This document shows positions 27,028-35,415 of a DNA stretch of 64,000 nt, piece by piece (the stretch's first letter is position 1; the number at the start of each line of letters is the position of its first letter). The notes under the pieces are model-generated. The model was not told the origin of the DNA, ran no database searches, and saw only the letters and a list, made by a program, of their open reading frames with translations. Source of the stretch: Flavobacteriaceae bacterium PS02334 (GTDB lineage: Bacteria; Bacteroidota; Bacteroidia; Flavobacteriales; Flavobacteriaceae); NCBI GenBank assembly GCA_029959295.1, contig JASCOH010000002.1, positions 186,001 to 250,000 on the forward strand. Direction: 5' to 3'. A program made the translations under genes and the position numbers.

Positions 27028-27570
27028 TTAATTTTTAGTCATGTATTCCTCAATTTTTTTCACCGCATGATGGTAAGAGGCTTTTAATGCTCCGACAGAA
27101 GTGCCTAAAATTTCAGAAAGGTCTTCATATTTTATTTCCTCAAAATAGCGCATCTTGAAAACTAATTGCTGTTTTTCAGGCAAAAGTGCGATTGCTTTTT
27201 GCAATTTTAATTGAATTTCATCGCCTTCGAAATAAGAATCGGCAGTTAAATTTTCAATTTGCTTTTGCTGGAAATCTTCGCTCGTCATTCCGTTTCGCTT
27301 GGCTTTTGCATTTAAAAAAGTAATAGCTTCGTTGGTCGCAATTCGATAAAGCCATGAAAAAAGCTTGCTTTCGCCCTTAAAGTTTTTCAAATGCTGGAAA
27401 ACTTTTATGAATGTATTTTGTAAAACATCGTCTGCATCGTCGTGGTTTAAAACAATATTTCTGATGTGATTGTAAATTGGCTTTTGATAGCTAGACAACA
27501 GCACTTGAAACGCTTTATTCTGCGTTTTTGGATCAAGTAATTCGTGTATGAAAGCTTGTTCGTCGAGCAA
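27028..27570 (-). CDS. ECF-family RNA polymerase sigma factor
   Basis: 180 residues. Sigma region 2 includes DDADDVLQNTFIKVFQHLKNF and the promoter-melting FSWLYRIATNEAITFLNAK. Region 4 has LPEKQQLVFKMRYFEEIKYEDLSEILG and GALKASYHHAVKKIEEYM. This is an extracytoplasmic-function sigma factor of the RpoE-like group. The apparent start is TTG, with no nearby in-frame ATG; a TATCTTTA sequence about 20 bp upstream could be its -7 box. It heads the three-gene sigma, membrane and periplasmic protein operon. Confidence 0.9.
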   Translation of the reverse strand: MLDEQAFIHELLDPKTQNKAFQVLLSSYQKPIYNHIRNIVLNHDDADDVLQNTFIKVFQHLKNFKGESKLFSWLYRIATNEAITFLNAKAKRNGMTSEDFQQKQIENLTADSYFEGDEIQLKLQKAIALLPEKQQLVFKMRYFEEIKYEDLSEILGTSVGALKASYHHAVKKIEEYMTKN

Positions 27571-27694
27571 ATTTTTCTTTTTAAGTAAGACTAAAGATAA
27601 GCTAAAAGGTTTAATCGACTTATGTTAAAACATCCAAAACAAAAATCTGACCAAAATTACAATTCCCTAAATTTGTAAAACAACACTCCTTATT

Positions 27695-28432
27695 ATGAAA
27701 GATAATTTTTCCAATCAAGCTTCAGAATATTCAAAATTTCGTCCAACTTATCCGCCAGAATTAATTGAACATATTGTTTCTTTTACTGAAAAACGTGAAA
27801 CTGCGCTTGACGTCGCGACAGGAAATGGACAAGTCGCTCAAAAGCTTTCAGAATATTTCCAGACGGTTTATGCGACTGACATCAGTGAAAATCAATTGCT
27901 TCACGCCAAGCAGATTTTGAATGTGATTTATAGAAAACTTCCAGCGGAGATTACTGATTTCGACGATAAACAATTCGATTTGATTACAGTTGCGCAAGCC
28001 GTTCACTGGTTTGATTTTGATAGATTCTATCCAGAAATTTATCGAATTCTGAAGCCAAACGGAATCTTCACAATAATCGGCTACGGACTTTTCAAAACGA
28101 ATCCAAATTCGGATAAAATTCTAGAAGATTTCTACTATAATATAGTAGGTCCGTTTTGGGATGCGGAACGAAAATATCTAGATGAGAATTACCAAACGAT
28201 TCCTTTTCCTTTCGAAGAATTGGAGACTTTGAATTTTGAAAATAAATTCACTTGGACGTATGAACAATTGATTGGTTATCTAGAAACTTGGTCGGCTGTC
28301 GAACATTACAAAGCGCACAACAACCAGAATCCGATAGATTTAATTAGGGAAAATTTAAAAACGTCTTGGGAAACTAGCGAAAGAGAAGTGACTTTTCCGA
28401 TGCTTTTGAGATTGGGGAAATTAAAAGTGTAA
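27695..28432 (+). CDS. Class I SAM-dependent methyltransferase
   Basis: 245 residues. The N-terminus FSNQASEYSKFRPTYPPELI and the core ALDVATGNGQVAQKLSEYF, VYATDISENQLLHAK, DLITVAQAVHWFDFDRF and LKPNGIFTIIGYG are typical of the Methyltransf_11 type, whose QAVHWF relatives include fungal and bacterial small-molecule enzymes such as trans-aconitate methyltransferase-like proteins. The substrate is unknown. A -7 box TAAATTTG at 27668-27675 lies 19 bp before the ATG. RuvX follows 44 bp later, probably with its own -7 box. Confidence 0.85.
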   Translation: MKDNFSNQASEYSKFRPTYPPELIEHIVSFTEKRETALDVATGNGQVAQKLSEYFQTVYATDISENQLLHAKQILNVIYRKLPAEITDFDDKQFDLITVAQAVHWFDFDRFYPEIYRILKPNGIFTIIGYGLFKTNPNSDKILEDFYYNIVGPFWDAERKYLDENYQTIPFPFEELETLNFENKFTWTYEQLIGYLETWSAVEHYKAHNNQNPIDLIRENLKTSWETSEREVTFPMLLRLGKLKV

Positions 28433-28476
28433 TTATCTCTATTTAAAATATCTTAACTTTGGAAAAAAATAAAATA

Positions 28477-28893
28477 ATGCCAAGAATTCTAGCCATTGAT
28501 TACGGACAAAAACGCACAGGAATTGCAATTACAGACGAAATGCAAATTATTGCTTCTGGTTTGACTACAATTCCGTCAGAAACTGCTATTGCTTTTTTGA
28601 AAGATTATTTTTCCAAAGAAAAGGTTGAAAGGATTTTAATCGGCGAACCAAAGCAAATGGATTATACGCCTTCCGAAAGCACTCAAATCATAGAAGCTTT
28701 TATAGAAAAATTCAAAAAATCTTTTCCTGACCTGCCAATTGAAAGGGTTGATGAGCGATTTACATCAAAAATGGCGTTCCAAACTATGATTGATAGTGGG
28801 TTGAAAAAGAAACAAAGACAAAATAAGGCACTCATTGATGAAATTTCGGCAACAATAATGCTACAAGATTATTTATCTAGAAAAAAATACTAG
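28477..28893 (+). CDS. ruvX: Pre-16S rRNA nuclease / Holliday junction resolvase-like protein
   Basis: 138 residues from the Met of MPRILAIDYGQKRTGIA. The longer frame starts at a TTG inside the -7 box TAACTTTG (28454-28461), so the ATG at 28477 is preferred. The RNase H-like fold motifs are present: AIDYGQKRTGIAI (catalytic Asp), RILIGEPK, and the C-terminal DERFTSKMA and LIDEISATIMLQDYL. YqgF/RuvX proteins trim the 16S rRNA 5' end and were earlier proposed as resolvases. It is followed 105 bp later by mqo with its own promoter. Confidence 0.92.
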   Translation: MPRILAIDYGQKRTGIAITDEMQIIASGLTTIPSETAIAFLKDYFSKEKVERILIGEPKQMDYTPSESTQIIEAFIEKFKKSFPDLPIERVDERFTSKMAFQTMIDSGLKKKQRQNKALIDEISATIMLQDYLSRKKY

Positions 28894-28998
28894 GTTTTAC
28901 TTTCATTTCTTCAAAAATGTGAAAAGTAATTTAAATTTGATATAAATAATCTATTTTTTGCATCTTTCAAAGTATCTTTGCACCACAAAAATTTTGTG

Positions 28999-30498
28999 AT
29001 GGCAACTACGACTTTACGAACTGAAACCGATGTGGTTTTAATTGGCGCTGGAATCATGAGCGCAACTTTAGGCTTACTGCTTAAAGAACTCAATCCCAAT
29101 ATTAAAATTGAAATATACGAAAGACTTGATGTCGCTGCCGCTGAAAGCTCTGATGCTTGGAATAATGCGGGAACGGGACATTCAGCTTTTTGCGAATTAA
29201 ATTATACGCCACAACTTCCGAATGGTGAAATTGAGACTAAAAAGGCAGTCAAAATTGCGGAATCTTTTGAGGTTTCAAAACAATTTTGGGCTTATTTGGT
29301 AGAGAAAAATCTGATTTCAAATCCAGAGAATTTTATCAAGAGCATTCCGCACATGAGTTTTGTCTGGGGTGAAGAGAATGTCGATTTCTTGAAAAAGAGA
29401 TATGACGCCTTACAGCAATATGGGCTTTTCAAGGGAATGGAATATTCTGAAGATAAGGACCAAATTAAGTCTTGGATGCCTTTGGTTATGGAAGGTAGAA
29501 GAGAAAGCCAGACTTTTGCGGCAACTTCTATGAAAATTGGAACGGACGTGAATTTTGGAGAATTGACCCGCGATATTTTTGATTACCTGAAAACTTTGGA
29601 AGGCGTAAACATGCACTTCCACCACGAAGTGAAAAGCCTGAAAAAGCAAGACGACGGAAGCTGGAAATTGAAAATCAAAAATCTTGAGACTGGAGATAAA
29701 ACCAAAGTGTCTACAAATTTCGTATTTATTGGAGCAGGAGGCGGTTCATTGCCATTATTAGAAAAAGCAGGAATTCCTGAAGGAAATGGTTTTGGAGGAT
29801 TTCCGGTAAGCGGGCAATGGCTGAAATGTGTGAATGAGGAAATTATTGAAAAACACAATGCAAAAGTATACGGGAAAGCTTCTGTCGGCGCACCGCCAAT
29901 GTCGGTTCCGCATATTGATTCTAGAATGATTGAAGGCAAAAAAGCGTTGTTATTTGGGCCTTATGCAGGTTTTTCTACGAAGTTCTTGAAAAATGGATCT
30001 TATTTAGATTTGCCACTTTCGATAAAGATGAATAACATGATTCCGATGCTTTCTGCAGGATTTCATAATTTGCCTTTGACAAAATATTTGATTGACCAAG
30101 TGCGCCAATCGCCAGAAGACAGATTGCAAGCCTTGAAAGAATACCTTCCGGATGCAAAAATGGAAGACTGGGTTTTGGAAACTGCTGGGCAAAGAGTTCA
30201 AGTGATCAAAAAAGGGGAGAATGGAGGAGGAGTTTTAGAATTTGGAACTGAAGTTGTAACCGCTGGCGACGGATCGTTGGCTGTTTTATTAGGAGCTTCT
30301 CCAGGAGCTTCAACGGCCGTTTCGATCATGCTTGATTTGCTTCAAAGATGTTTCAAGGAAGAAGAAAAAACGCCTGAATGGCAAGCAAAATTAAAAGAAA
30401 TGATTCCTTCATATGGAGTTTCTTTAAATGATAACGAGGATTTGCTTACAGAAGTTAGAGCACATTCTGCAAAAGTTTTGAAATTACAAACTTTATAA
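28999..30498 (+). CDS. mqo: Malate:quinone oxidoreductase
   Basis: About 499 residues from MATTTLRTETDVVLIGAGIM. The longer frame (seven more residues) overlaps the -7 box TATCTTTG at 28973-28980, which marks a promoter 18 bp upstream of the chosen ATG. The FAD-binding GAGIMSATLGLLL motif, SSDAWNNAGTGHSAFCELNYTP, and the long C-terminal VLEFGTEVVTAGDGSLAVLLGASPGAS segment match the Mqo family (DadA-like FAD oxidases). It oxidises malate to oxaloacetate and passes electrons to quinone at the inner membrane. Terminator at 30527-30557. Confidence 0.93.
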   Translation: MATTTLRTETDVVLIGAGIMSATLGLLLKELNPNIKIEIYERLDVAAAESSDAWNNAGTGHSAFCELNYTPQLPNGEIETKKAVKIAESFEVSKQFWAYLVEKNLISNPENFIKSIPHMSFVWGEENVDFLKKRYDALQQYGLFKGMEYSEDKDQIKSWMPLVMEGRRESQTFAATSMKIGTDVNFGELTRDIFDYLKTLEGVNMHFHHEVKSLKKQDDGSWKLKIKNLETGDKTKVSTNFVFIGAGGGSLPLLEKAGIPEGNGFGGFPVSGQWLKCVNEEIIEKHNAKVYGKASVGAPPMSVPHIDSRMIEGKKALLFGPYAGFSTKFLKNGSYLDLPLSIKMNNMIPMLSAGFHNLPLTKYLIDQVRQSPEDRLQALKEYLPDAKMEDWVLETAGQRVQVIKKGENGGGVLEFGTEVVTAGDGSLAVLLGASPGASTAVSIMLDLLQRCFKEEEKTPEWQAKLKEMIPSYGVSLNDNEDLLTEVRAHSAKVLKLQTL

Positions 30499-30526
30499 TA
30501 GCAGTAATTGCGCAATATTTTAAAAT

Positions 30527-30557
30527 AAAAGCCTCATTCATAGGGGCTTTTGTTTTT
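30527..30557 (+). terminator. Terminator of mqo
   Basis: AAAAGCCTC (30527-30535) pairs with GGGGCTTTT (30543-30551), with one G-T pair, followed by GTTTTTT. The T run also forms the -33 box of the next gene. Confidence 0.75.
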
Positions 30558-30581
30558 TAGATTAAAAAACAATTATATTTG
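30548..30581 (+). promoter_or_regulatory. Promoter of metalloprotease 1
   Basis: TTTTG (30548-30552) and TATATTTG (30574-30581) are 21 bp apart and match -33/-7 boxes. The start codon lies 19 bp downstream. Confidence 0.6.
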
Positions 30582-30600
30582 ACACAATAAATTTACCTGT

Positions 30601-32775
30601 ATGAAAAAACTATTACTATTGCTTCTTTTCACGAGCGCTATGTTTGCGCAAGAATTGAAACAAGTTCCGAAGCAGATTCTTTCGCTTCAGTCTCAAAATA
30701 AGAAATTTACTAAAGTTTCTTTGTTCGCAGTAAATGCAAATTATGATCATAAAAAATTTGATAAGGAAGTTGAAAATGCAACCGTTGCATCGCTCGATCA
30801 AAATGCGTTGAATGCTGTAGTATCCCAAAAACCGGATTATCTTCAGTTTTCACTGCCTTACAATAGCAAATTAATAGATATTGTTCTTTATAAAGTTCAA
30901 ATCGGAGCGTCTGATTTTAGAATTGATACTGACAAACAAAAAAATGTAATCGTAGAAAAAGGCGTGCATTACAGAGGAATTATCAATGGAGATGTAAACT
31001 CAATCGTATCTTTTAATTTCTTTAAGGATGACGTAAACGGTATAGTTTCTGGAAGTGAATTTAATAACTTAAATGTAGGCAAGTTAACGGTTTCTGGTAA
31101 TGTAAAAGACTATATTATCTATTCAGATTTAAGTTTAAGACAGCCATTTACTTTTACTTGTGACGTGAAAGAATCTGCAGAAATAAATCCTTCAGATGAA
31201 GGAAGAAGTATTCAAGGCACGACTTCTACAAAATGTGTAGCGATTTATTTCGAATTAGATTACAATAATTATGTAGCTCGAGGACAAAGTATTACGGCAA
31301 CTACAAGTTGGTTTACTTCAGTTTTTAATAATATACAAACGCTTTATGCTAATGACGGAATCACGACTTCAATAAAATCATTATTTATTTGGACAACACC
31401 TGATCCTTATATTGGAGGATCGACTTCAAGAGATTTTCTTAATGCTTTTGTAAATAACAGGCCGGTTTTTAATGGAGATATTGCACAATTGATTTGTCTT
31501 AACGCAGGTAATTTAGGAGGCGTAGCTTATCTAAACGGATTGTGCGGAGCTAGCAAACATGGTTTCTCTGATATCCAAAATAATTTTTCTACAGTTCCTG
31601 TATTTTCTTGGACTGTTGAGGTTGTAACTCACGAGCTTGGACATCAAATGGGGTCGCAACATACGCACGCATGTGCCTGGAATGGAAATAATACAGCAAT
31701 TGACGGTTGTGCGCCAACTGCTAATGCGAATTATGCAGAAGGTAGCTGTGCAATAGGCCCAATTCCATCATCAACAGTTAAGGGAACTATTATGAGCTAT
31801 TGTCACCTGCTTGGAAATGTGGGAATCAATTTTGCAAACGGATTTGGTCCACAGCCGGCCGCTAGAATTTTAGCCAAAGTAAATGCTGCAGCCTGCTTGA
31901 GCACAGATTGCATTAATACTTGCATCAATACTGTATCTGCGATAAATATTCAAAATATCAGCGAAACAAGTGCTGTGATGACTTGGACAGATGCTGATAA
32001 TACGGCATCAAGCTGGCAAATAGCCGCAGTTTCTTATCCTTATACTTCACCGACTTGGGTAACTGTAAACAATACGCCTTCTTATACTTTCAATACGCTT
32101 CAAGCCAATACATACTATAAATTTATGGTAAAACCAGTCTGTAATGCACCGCTTGTAGCAGATTCACAATTTAAATTTGAAGCTACTAAAGCTACGAATG
32201 TATGTTCTGCCACTTTTACAGATACGGGACTTTTAGGCGCTAACTATACAGACAAAGAAAACTGGGTAAGAACGTTTACGCCTCCAACAGGTTCTGTTGC
32301 TAAAGTTACTTTTGCTTCTGTCAACTTAGAATTGGATTATGACTATCTATATATTTATGATGGTGCAGATACAAGCGCGCCATTATTAGCAACATTAACT
32401 GGTTCTCTTTCAAATCAAGTTTTTGAAGCTACAAATGCTACAGGCAAATTGACTTTTAATTTTATATCTGATGAAGCTGTAAATGAAGCCGGCTGGAATG
32501 CTACAATAAACTGCAAGACTTTAGGAATTGATAGTTTTAATAACAATACATTCTCTTATTATCCTAATCCGGTGACGAATGAGCTTAGTTTGAATTCTAA
32601 AGCAGAAATTGAAAAAATTCAGATTTTCAGCATTGACGGAAGACTTATTTTTGAGCAAAAAGCAAATATTTATGATGCAAAAATAAATACAGGTTCTTAT
32701 GCAAAAGGAACTTATATTGTAAAAATAGCCTTTACGGAAGGAAGCAATGAAGCTTTTAAAATTATAAAGCAATAA
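30601..32775 (+). CDS. Secreted zinc metalloprotease with FnIII, CUB and T9SS type A domains (paralogue 1)
   Basis: 724 residues. Signal peptide MKKLLLLLLFTSAMFAQ. An N-terminal prodomain (about 20-200) precedes the reprolysin-like M12B-type catalytic domain with zinc motif HELGHQMGSQHTH (H344, H348, H354, catalytic Glu345) and the downstream MSYCHL Met-turn. A fibronectin type III domain (SAINIQNISETSAVMTW), a CUB-like domain with DYDYLYIYDGADTSAP, and a C-terminal T9SS type A domain (SYYPNPVTNELSLN to FKIIKQ) follow. It should be secreted and activated outside the cell. It is the upstream member of a tandem pair. Confidence 0.9.
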   Translation: MKKLLLLLLFTSAMFAQELKQVPKQILSLQSQNKKFTKVSLFAVNANYDHKKFDKEVENATVASLDQNALNAVVSQKPDYLQFSLPYNSKLIDIVLYKVQIGASDFRIDTDKQKNVIVEKGVHYRGIINGDVNSIVSFNFFKDDVNGIVSGSEFNNLNVGKLTVSGNVKDYIIYSDLSLRQPFTFTCDVKESAEINPSDEGRSIQGTTSTKCVAIYFELDYNNYVARGQSITATTSWFTSVFNNIQTLYANDGITTSIKSLFIWTTPDPYIGGSTSRDFLNAFVNNRPVFNGDIAQLICLNAGNLGGVAYLNGLCGASKHGFSDIQNNFSTVPVFSWTVEVVTHELGHQMGSQHTHACAWNGNNTAIDGCAPTANANYAEGSCAIGPIPSSTVKGTIMSYCHLLGNVGINFANGFGPQPAARILAKVNAAACLSTDCINTCINTVSAINIQNISETSAVMTWTDADNTASSWQIAAVSYPYTSPTWVTVNNTPSYTFNTLQANTYYKFMVKPVCNAPLVADSQFKFEATKATNVCSATFTDTGLLGANYTDKENWVRTFTPPTGSVAKVTFASVNLELDYDYLYIYDGADTSAPLLATLTGSLSNQVFEATNATGKLTFNFISDEAVNEAGWNATINCKTLGIDSFNNNTFSYYPNPVTNELSLNSKAEIEKIQIFSIDGRLIFEQKANIYDAKINTGSYAKGTYIVKIAFTEGSNEAFKIIKQ

Positions 32776-32877
32776 CTAAATAAGTCGAAAGTTTTAAAGC
32801 CGTAATAGTAATTAAAATCAGCAGGTTGCATAATTTTATAATATAACATTAACAGTGTCTGTTGCTTAATTCGGATT

Positions 32878-32922
32878 TTAAAAAAGCCCAAATTTTTAAT
32901 TAAATTTGGGCTTTTTTTTTTT
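32878..32922 (+). terminator. Terminator of metalloprotease 1
   Basis: AAAAAGCCCAAATTT (32881-32895) pairs with AAATTTGGGCTTTTT (32902-32916), followed by a long T run. The same GCCCAAATTT core is in the terminator of the second metalloprotease. Confidence 0.92.
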
Positions 32923-33019
32923 TGTTATTATGTAATTTTTTAAAAAAAATAGCCAAAAGTTAGAAAAAAAGATAAAATAAATTTTGTAACAAAAAAAATC
33001 ATTATTTTGCATGTTTTTG

Positions 33020-33048
33020 TTTGTTTATTAATTTTTTTTATATATTTG
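33020..33048 (+). promoter_or_regulatory. Promoter of metalloprotease 2
   Basis: TTTG (33020-33023) and TATATTTG (33041-33048) are 17 bp apart. The ATG is 19 bp downstream. TTTTTG ending at 33019 would be an alternative -33 box. Confidence 0.65.
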
Positions 33049-33067
33049 TGGCTTAATAAACGCACTT

Positions 33068-35206
33068 ATGAAAAAAATTATACTCCTTTTGCTTTTCTCA
33101 GGCACCATGTTTGCCCAACAACTAAAACAAGTTCCAAAACACATTCTAGAGATTCAGTCTCAAAAAAAGGAATTTACTAAAATTTCTTTGTTTGCAGTCA
33201 ATGCAAATTATGATCACAAAAAATTTGATAAAGAAGTTGACGGTGCAACCGTAGTGACGCTAAATCAAAATACCTTGAACACTATCATTGCTGAAAAACC
33301 AGAACTTCTTCAGTTTTCAGTTCCTTACAACAATAAACAGCTTGAAATTGTTCTTTATAAAGTTCAAATTCAGACCAATGATTTTCAAGTGGATACTGAT
33401 AAAGCTAAAAATGTAACCGTTCAAAAAGGTGTCCATTACCGAGGAATCATTAATGGAAATGTCAATTCAATTGTATCTTTCAACTTTTTTAAGGATGATG
33501 TGAACGGCATTATTTCGGCCAATGAGCTTCATAACTTAAATATAGGAAAACTGGCTGTCGCTGGAAATATAAATGACTATATTGTTTACTCAGACACCAA
33601 ATTAAAAAAGCCATTTAATTTTACTTGTGACTTAAAAAGTGCTAAAGCAAGCCATTCTAGTGTAAATCACAAAGACACACAAAGTCCAAATTCTGCAAAA
33701 TGTGTTGCTATTTATTTTGAATTAGACTATAATTCTTATACTTCTCATGGAAGCGATTTAACCACGACGTTAAACTGGTTTTCCTCTATTTTTAACAATA
33801 TCCAGACTTTATATGCCAATGATGGAATTAGCACTGCTATAAAATCAGTATTTGTTTGGACAAGCTTAGATCCTTATGCCGTAAATGAAAGTTCAGGAGC
33901 CTACCTTAATAACTTTTTAGTATACCGCCCCATTTTTAATGGTGATCTTGGACACTTAGTTATCTATGATGCAGGTGGTTTTGGCGGAGTGGCTTACATG
34001 AATGGATTGTGCAACACTGAAACTACATTTTCAACCGTACCTCAATATTCTTGGACAGTGGAAGTAATTACCCATGAATTAGGCCATCAGATGGGTTCTG
34101 ATCATACCCATGCGTGCGTTTGGAATGGCAACAATACTTCCATTGACGGCTGTGGAACATTAGCAGGAATTCCAGAAGGAGATTGTGCTGAAGGACCGAT
34201 TCCTACTCAGGAAGTAGGAGGAACGATCATGAGTTATTGCCATCTTCTTGGCGATGAGGTTGGAATTAATTTTGCAAACGGTTTTGGTCCCCAGCCTACG
34301 ACATTGATTCTTGACATAATTGCTTCTTCACAATGTTTAAGCACTGATTGTATCACTACGTGTATTAACAATGTGAGCAATGTTGTGGTGCAAAACGTGA
34401 ATGAAACAACTGCTGACATTACTTGGACAGATAGCACGACCACAACATGGCAGGTTGCCGCAGTTTCTTATCCTTATACTTCGCCGGTTTGGGTCACTGC
34501 AACTACTAATTCGCATTCTTTTGCACAGCTTACACCTAACACTTATTACAAATTTATGGTAAGGCCATTTTGTAATGCGCCTCAGGAAGCGGCAGTTACC
34601 TTTAAAATTGAAGCTACTAAATCTGATTTTGTTTGTTCAGGTGTTCCTTTTACGGATACAGGTCTTTTAACTTCTAATTATTTAGATTTAGAGAACTGGA
34701 CTCGAACATTTATGCCACCTGCGGGCTCGGCAGCCAAAGTTGTTTTTAACGCTGTTAATCTAGAGGATGGTTATGACGTTTTATATGTTTATGATGGTCC
34801 TGATGCAACTTTTCCTCTGCTTGGAAACGTTACTGGTGCGCAATCAAATGTTACTTTTGAGGCTACAAATCCAACCGGAGCATTGACTTTTAAGTTTGAG
34901 TCTGACAGCAACACTAATGAAGCTGGATGGGATGCTACACTTACCTGCATTGCTTTGGGCAGAAATGATTTTGTAAAAGCTGGGTTCTCTTATTATCCAA
35001 ATCCGGTGAAAGATGAATTGGTTTTAAATTCAAAAACTGAAGTTGGGAAAGTACAAATTTACAGCATCGACGGAAAATTGATTTTTGAGAAAAAAAGCGC
35101 TTTTATCGAAGCTAAAATTAATACTTCTTCTTTTGCCAAAGGTACTTATATAGTAAAAATAGCTTTTGTTGAAGGAGGCAGTGGCGTCTTTAAAATTGTG
35201 AAGTAA
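33068..35206 (+). CDS. Secreted zinc metalloprotease with FnIII, CUB and T9SS type A domains (paralogue 2)
   Basis: 712 residues, the same architecture as the preceding gene: signal peptide, prodomain, HELGHQMGSDHTH (H336, H340, H346), MSYCHL Met-turn, FnIII-like VVVQNVNETTADITW, a CUB-like segment (DGYDVLYVYDGPDATFP) and a type A T9SS domain (SYYPNPVKDELVLN to FKIVK). Prodomain and catalytic segments are highly similar to paralogue 1, so the pair arose by tandem duplication. Small differences include Gln/Asp before the third zinc His and a shorter loop before the catalytic motif. It has its own promoter and terminator, so the copies can be controlled separately. Confidence 0.9.
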   Translation: MKKIILLLLFSGTMFAQQLKQVPKHILEIQSQKKEFTKISLFAVNANYDHKKFDKEVDGATVVTLNQNTLNTIIAEKPELLQFSVPYNNKQLEIVLYKVQIQTNDFQVDTDKAKNVTVQKGVHYRGIINGNVNSIVSFNFFKDDVNGIISANELHNLNIGKLAVAGNINDYIVYSDTKLKKPFNFTCDLKSAKASHSSVNHKDTQSPNSAKCVAIYFELDYNSYTSHGSDLTTTLNWFSSIFNNIQTLYANDGISTAIKSVFVWTSLDPYAVNESSGAYLNNFLVYRPIFNGDLGHLVIYDAGGFGGVAYMNGLCNTETTFSTVPQYSWTVEVITHELGHQMGSDHTHACVWNGNNTSIDGCGTLAGIPEGDCAEGPIPTQEVGGTIMSYCHLLGDEVGINFANGFGPQPTTLILDIIASSQCLSTDCITTCINNVSNVVVQNVNETTADITWTDSTTTTWQVAAVSYPYTSPVWVTATTNSHSFAQLTPNTYYKFMVRPFCNAPQEAAVTFKIEATKSDFVCSGVPFTDTGLLTSNYLDLENWTRTFMPPAGSAAKVVFNAVNLEDGYDVLYVYDGPDATFPLLGNVTGAQSNVTFEATNPTGALTFKFESDSNTNEAGWDATLTCIALGRNDFVKAGFSYYPNPVKDELVLNSKTEVGKVQIYSIDGKLIFEKKSAFIEAKINTSSFAKGTYIVKIAFVEGGSGVFKIVK

Positions 35207-35220
35207 TATTTTAATCTTAT

Positions 35221-35261
35221 AAAAAAAGGCTCAAATTTTTAATGAATTTGGGCCTTTTTTG
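35221..35261 (+). terminator. Terminator of metalloprotease 2
   Basis: AAAAAGGCTCAAATTT pairs with AAATTTGGGCCTTTTT with one mismatch, then a T run; 15 bp after the stop. Confidence 0.9.
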
Positions 35262-35306
35262 TGTTGATGTGAAAGTTTAAAAGAAGCCTGAAAGATTGAA
35301 ATTTTA

Positions 35307-35380
35307 ACCCTGATGGTTGCGACTATCCTTTTATTCAGTTTTTCACTGGATAAAAGATAGTGCATCCAGCAGGAACATGG
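35307..35380 (+). ncRNA. Candidate structured RNA element (copy 1)
   Basis: ACCCTGAT at the left edge, a hairpin CTATCCTTTTATTCAGT against ACTGGATAAAAGATAG with a short T-rich loop, and CCAGCAGGAACA at the right. A related element lies on the minus strand at 42959-43049. Both are downstream of genes and read in the same direction. I recall such CCCTGAT...ATCCTTTT...AAAAGAT...AGCAGGAA elements from flavobacterial genomes, possibly the Flavo-1 RNA motif, but cannot verify this here. Confidence 0.5.
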
Positions 35381-35415
35381 TTTAAAAAAATGCTTTGTTT
35401 TTGGTTCAAAAAAAG

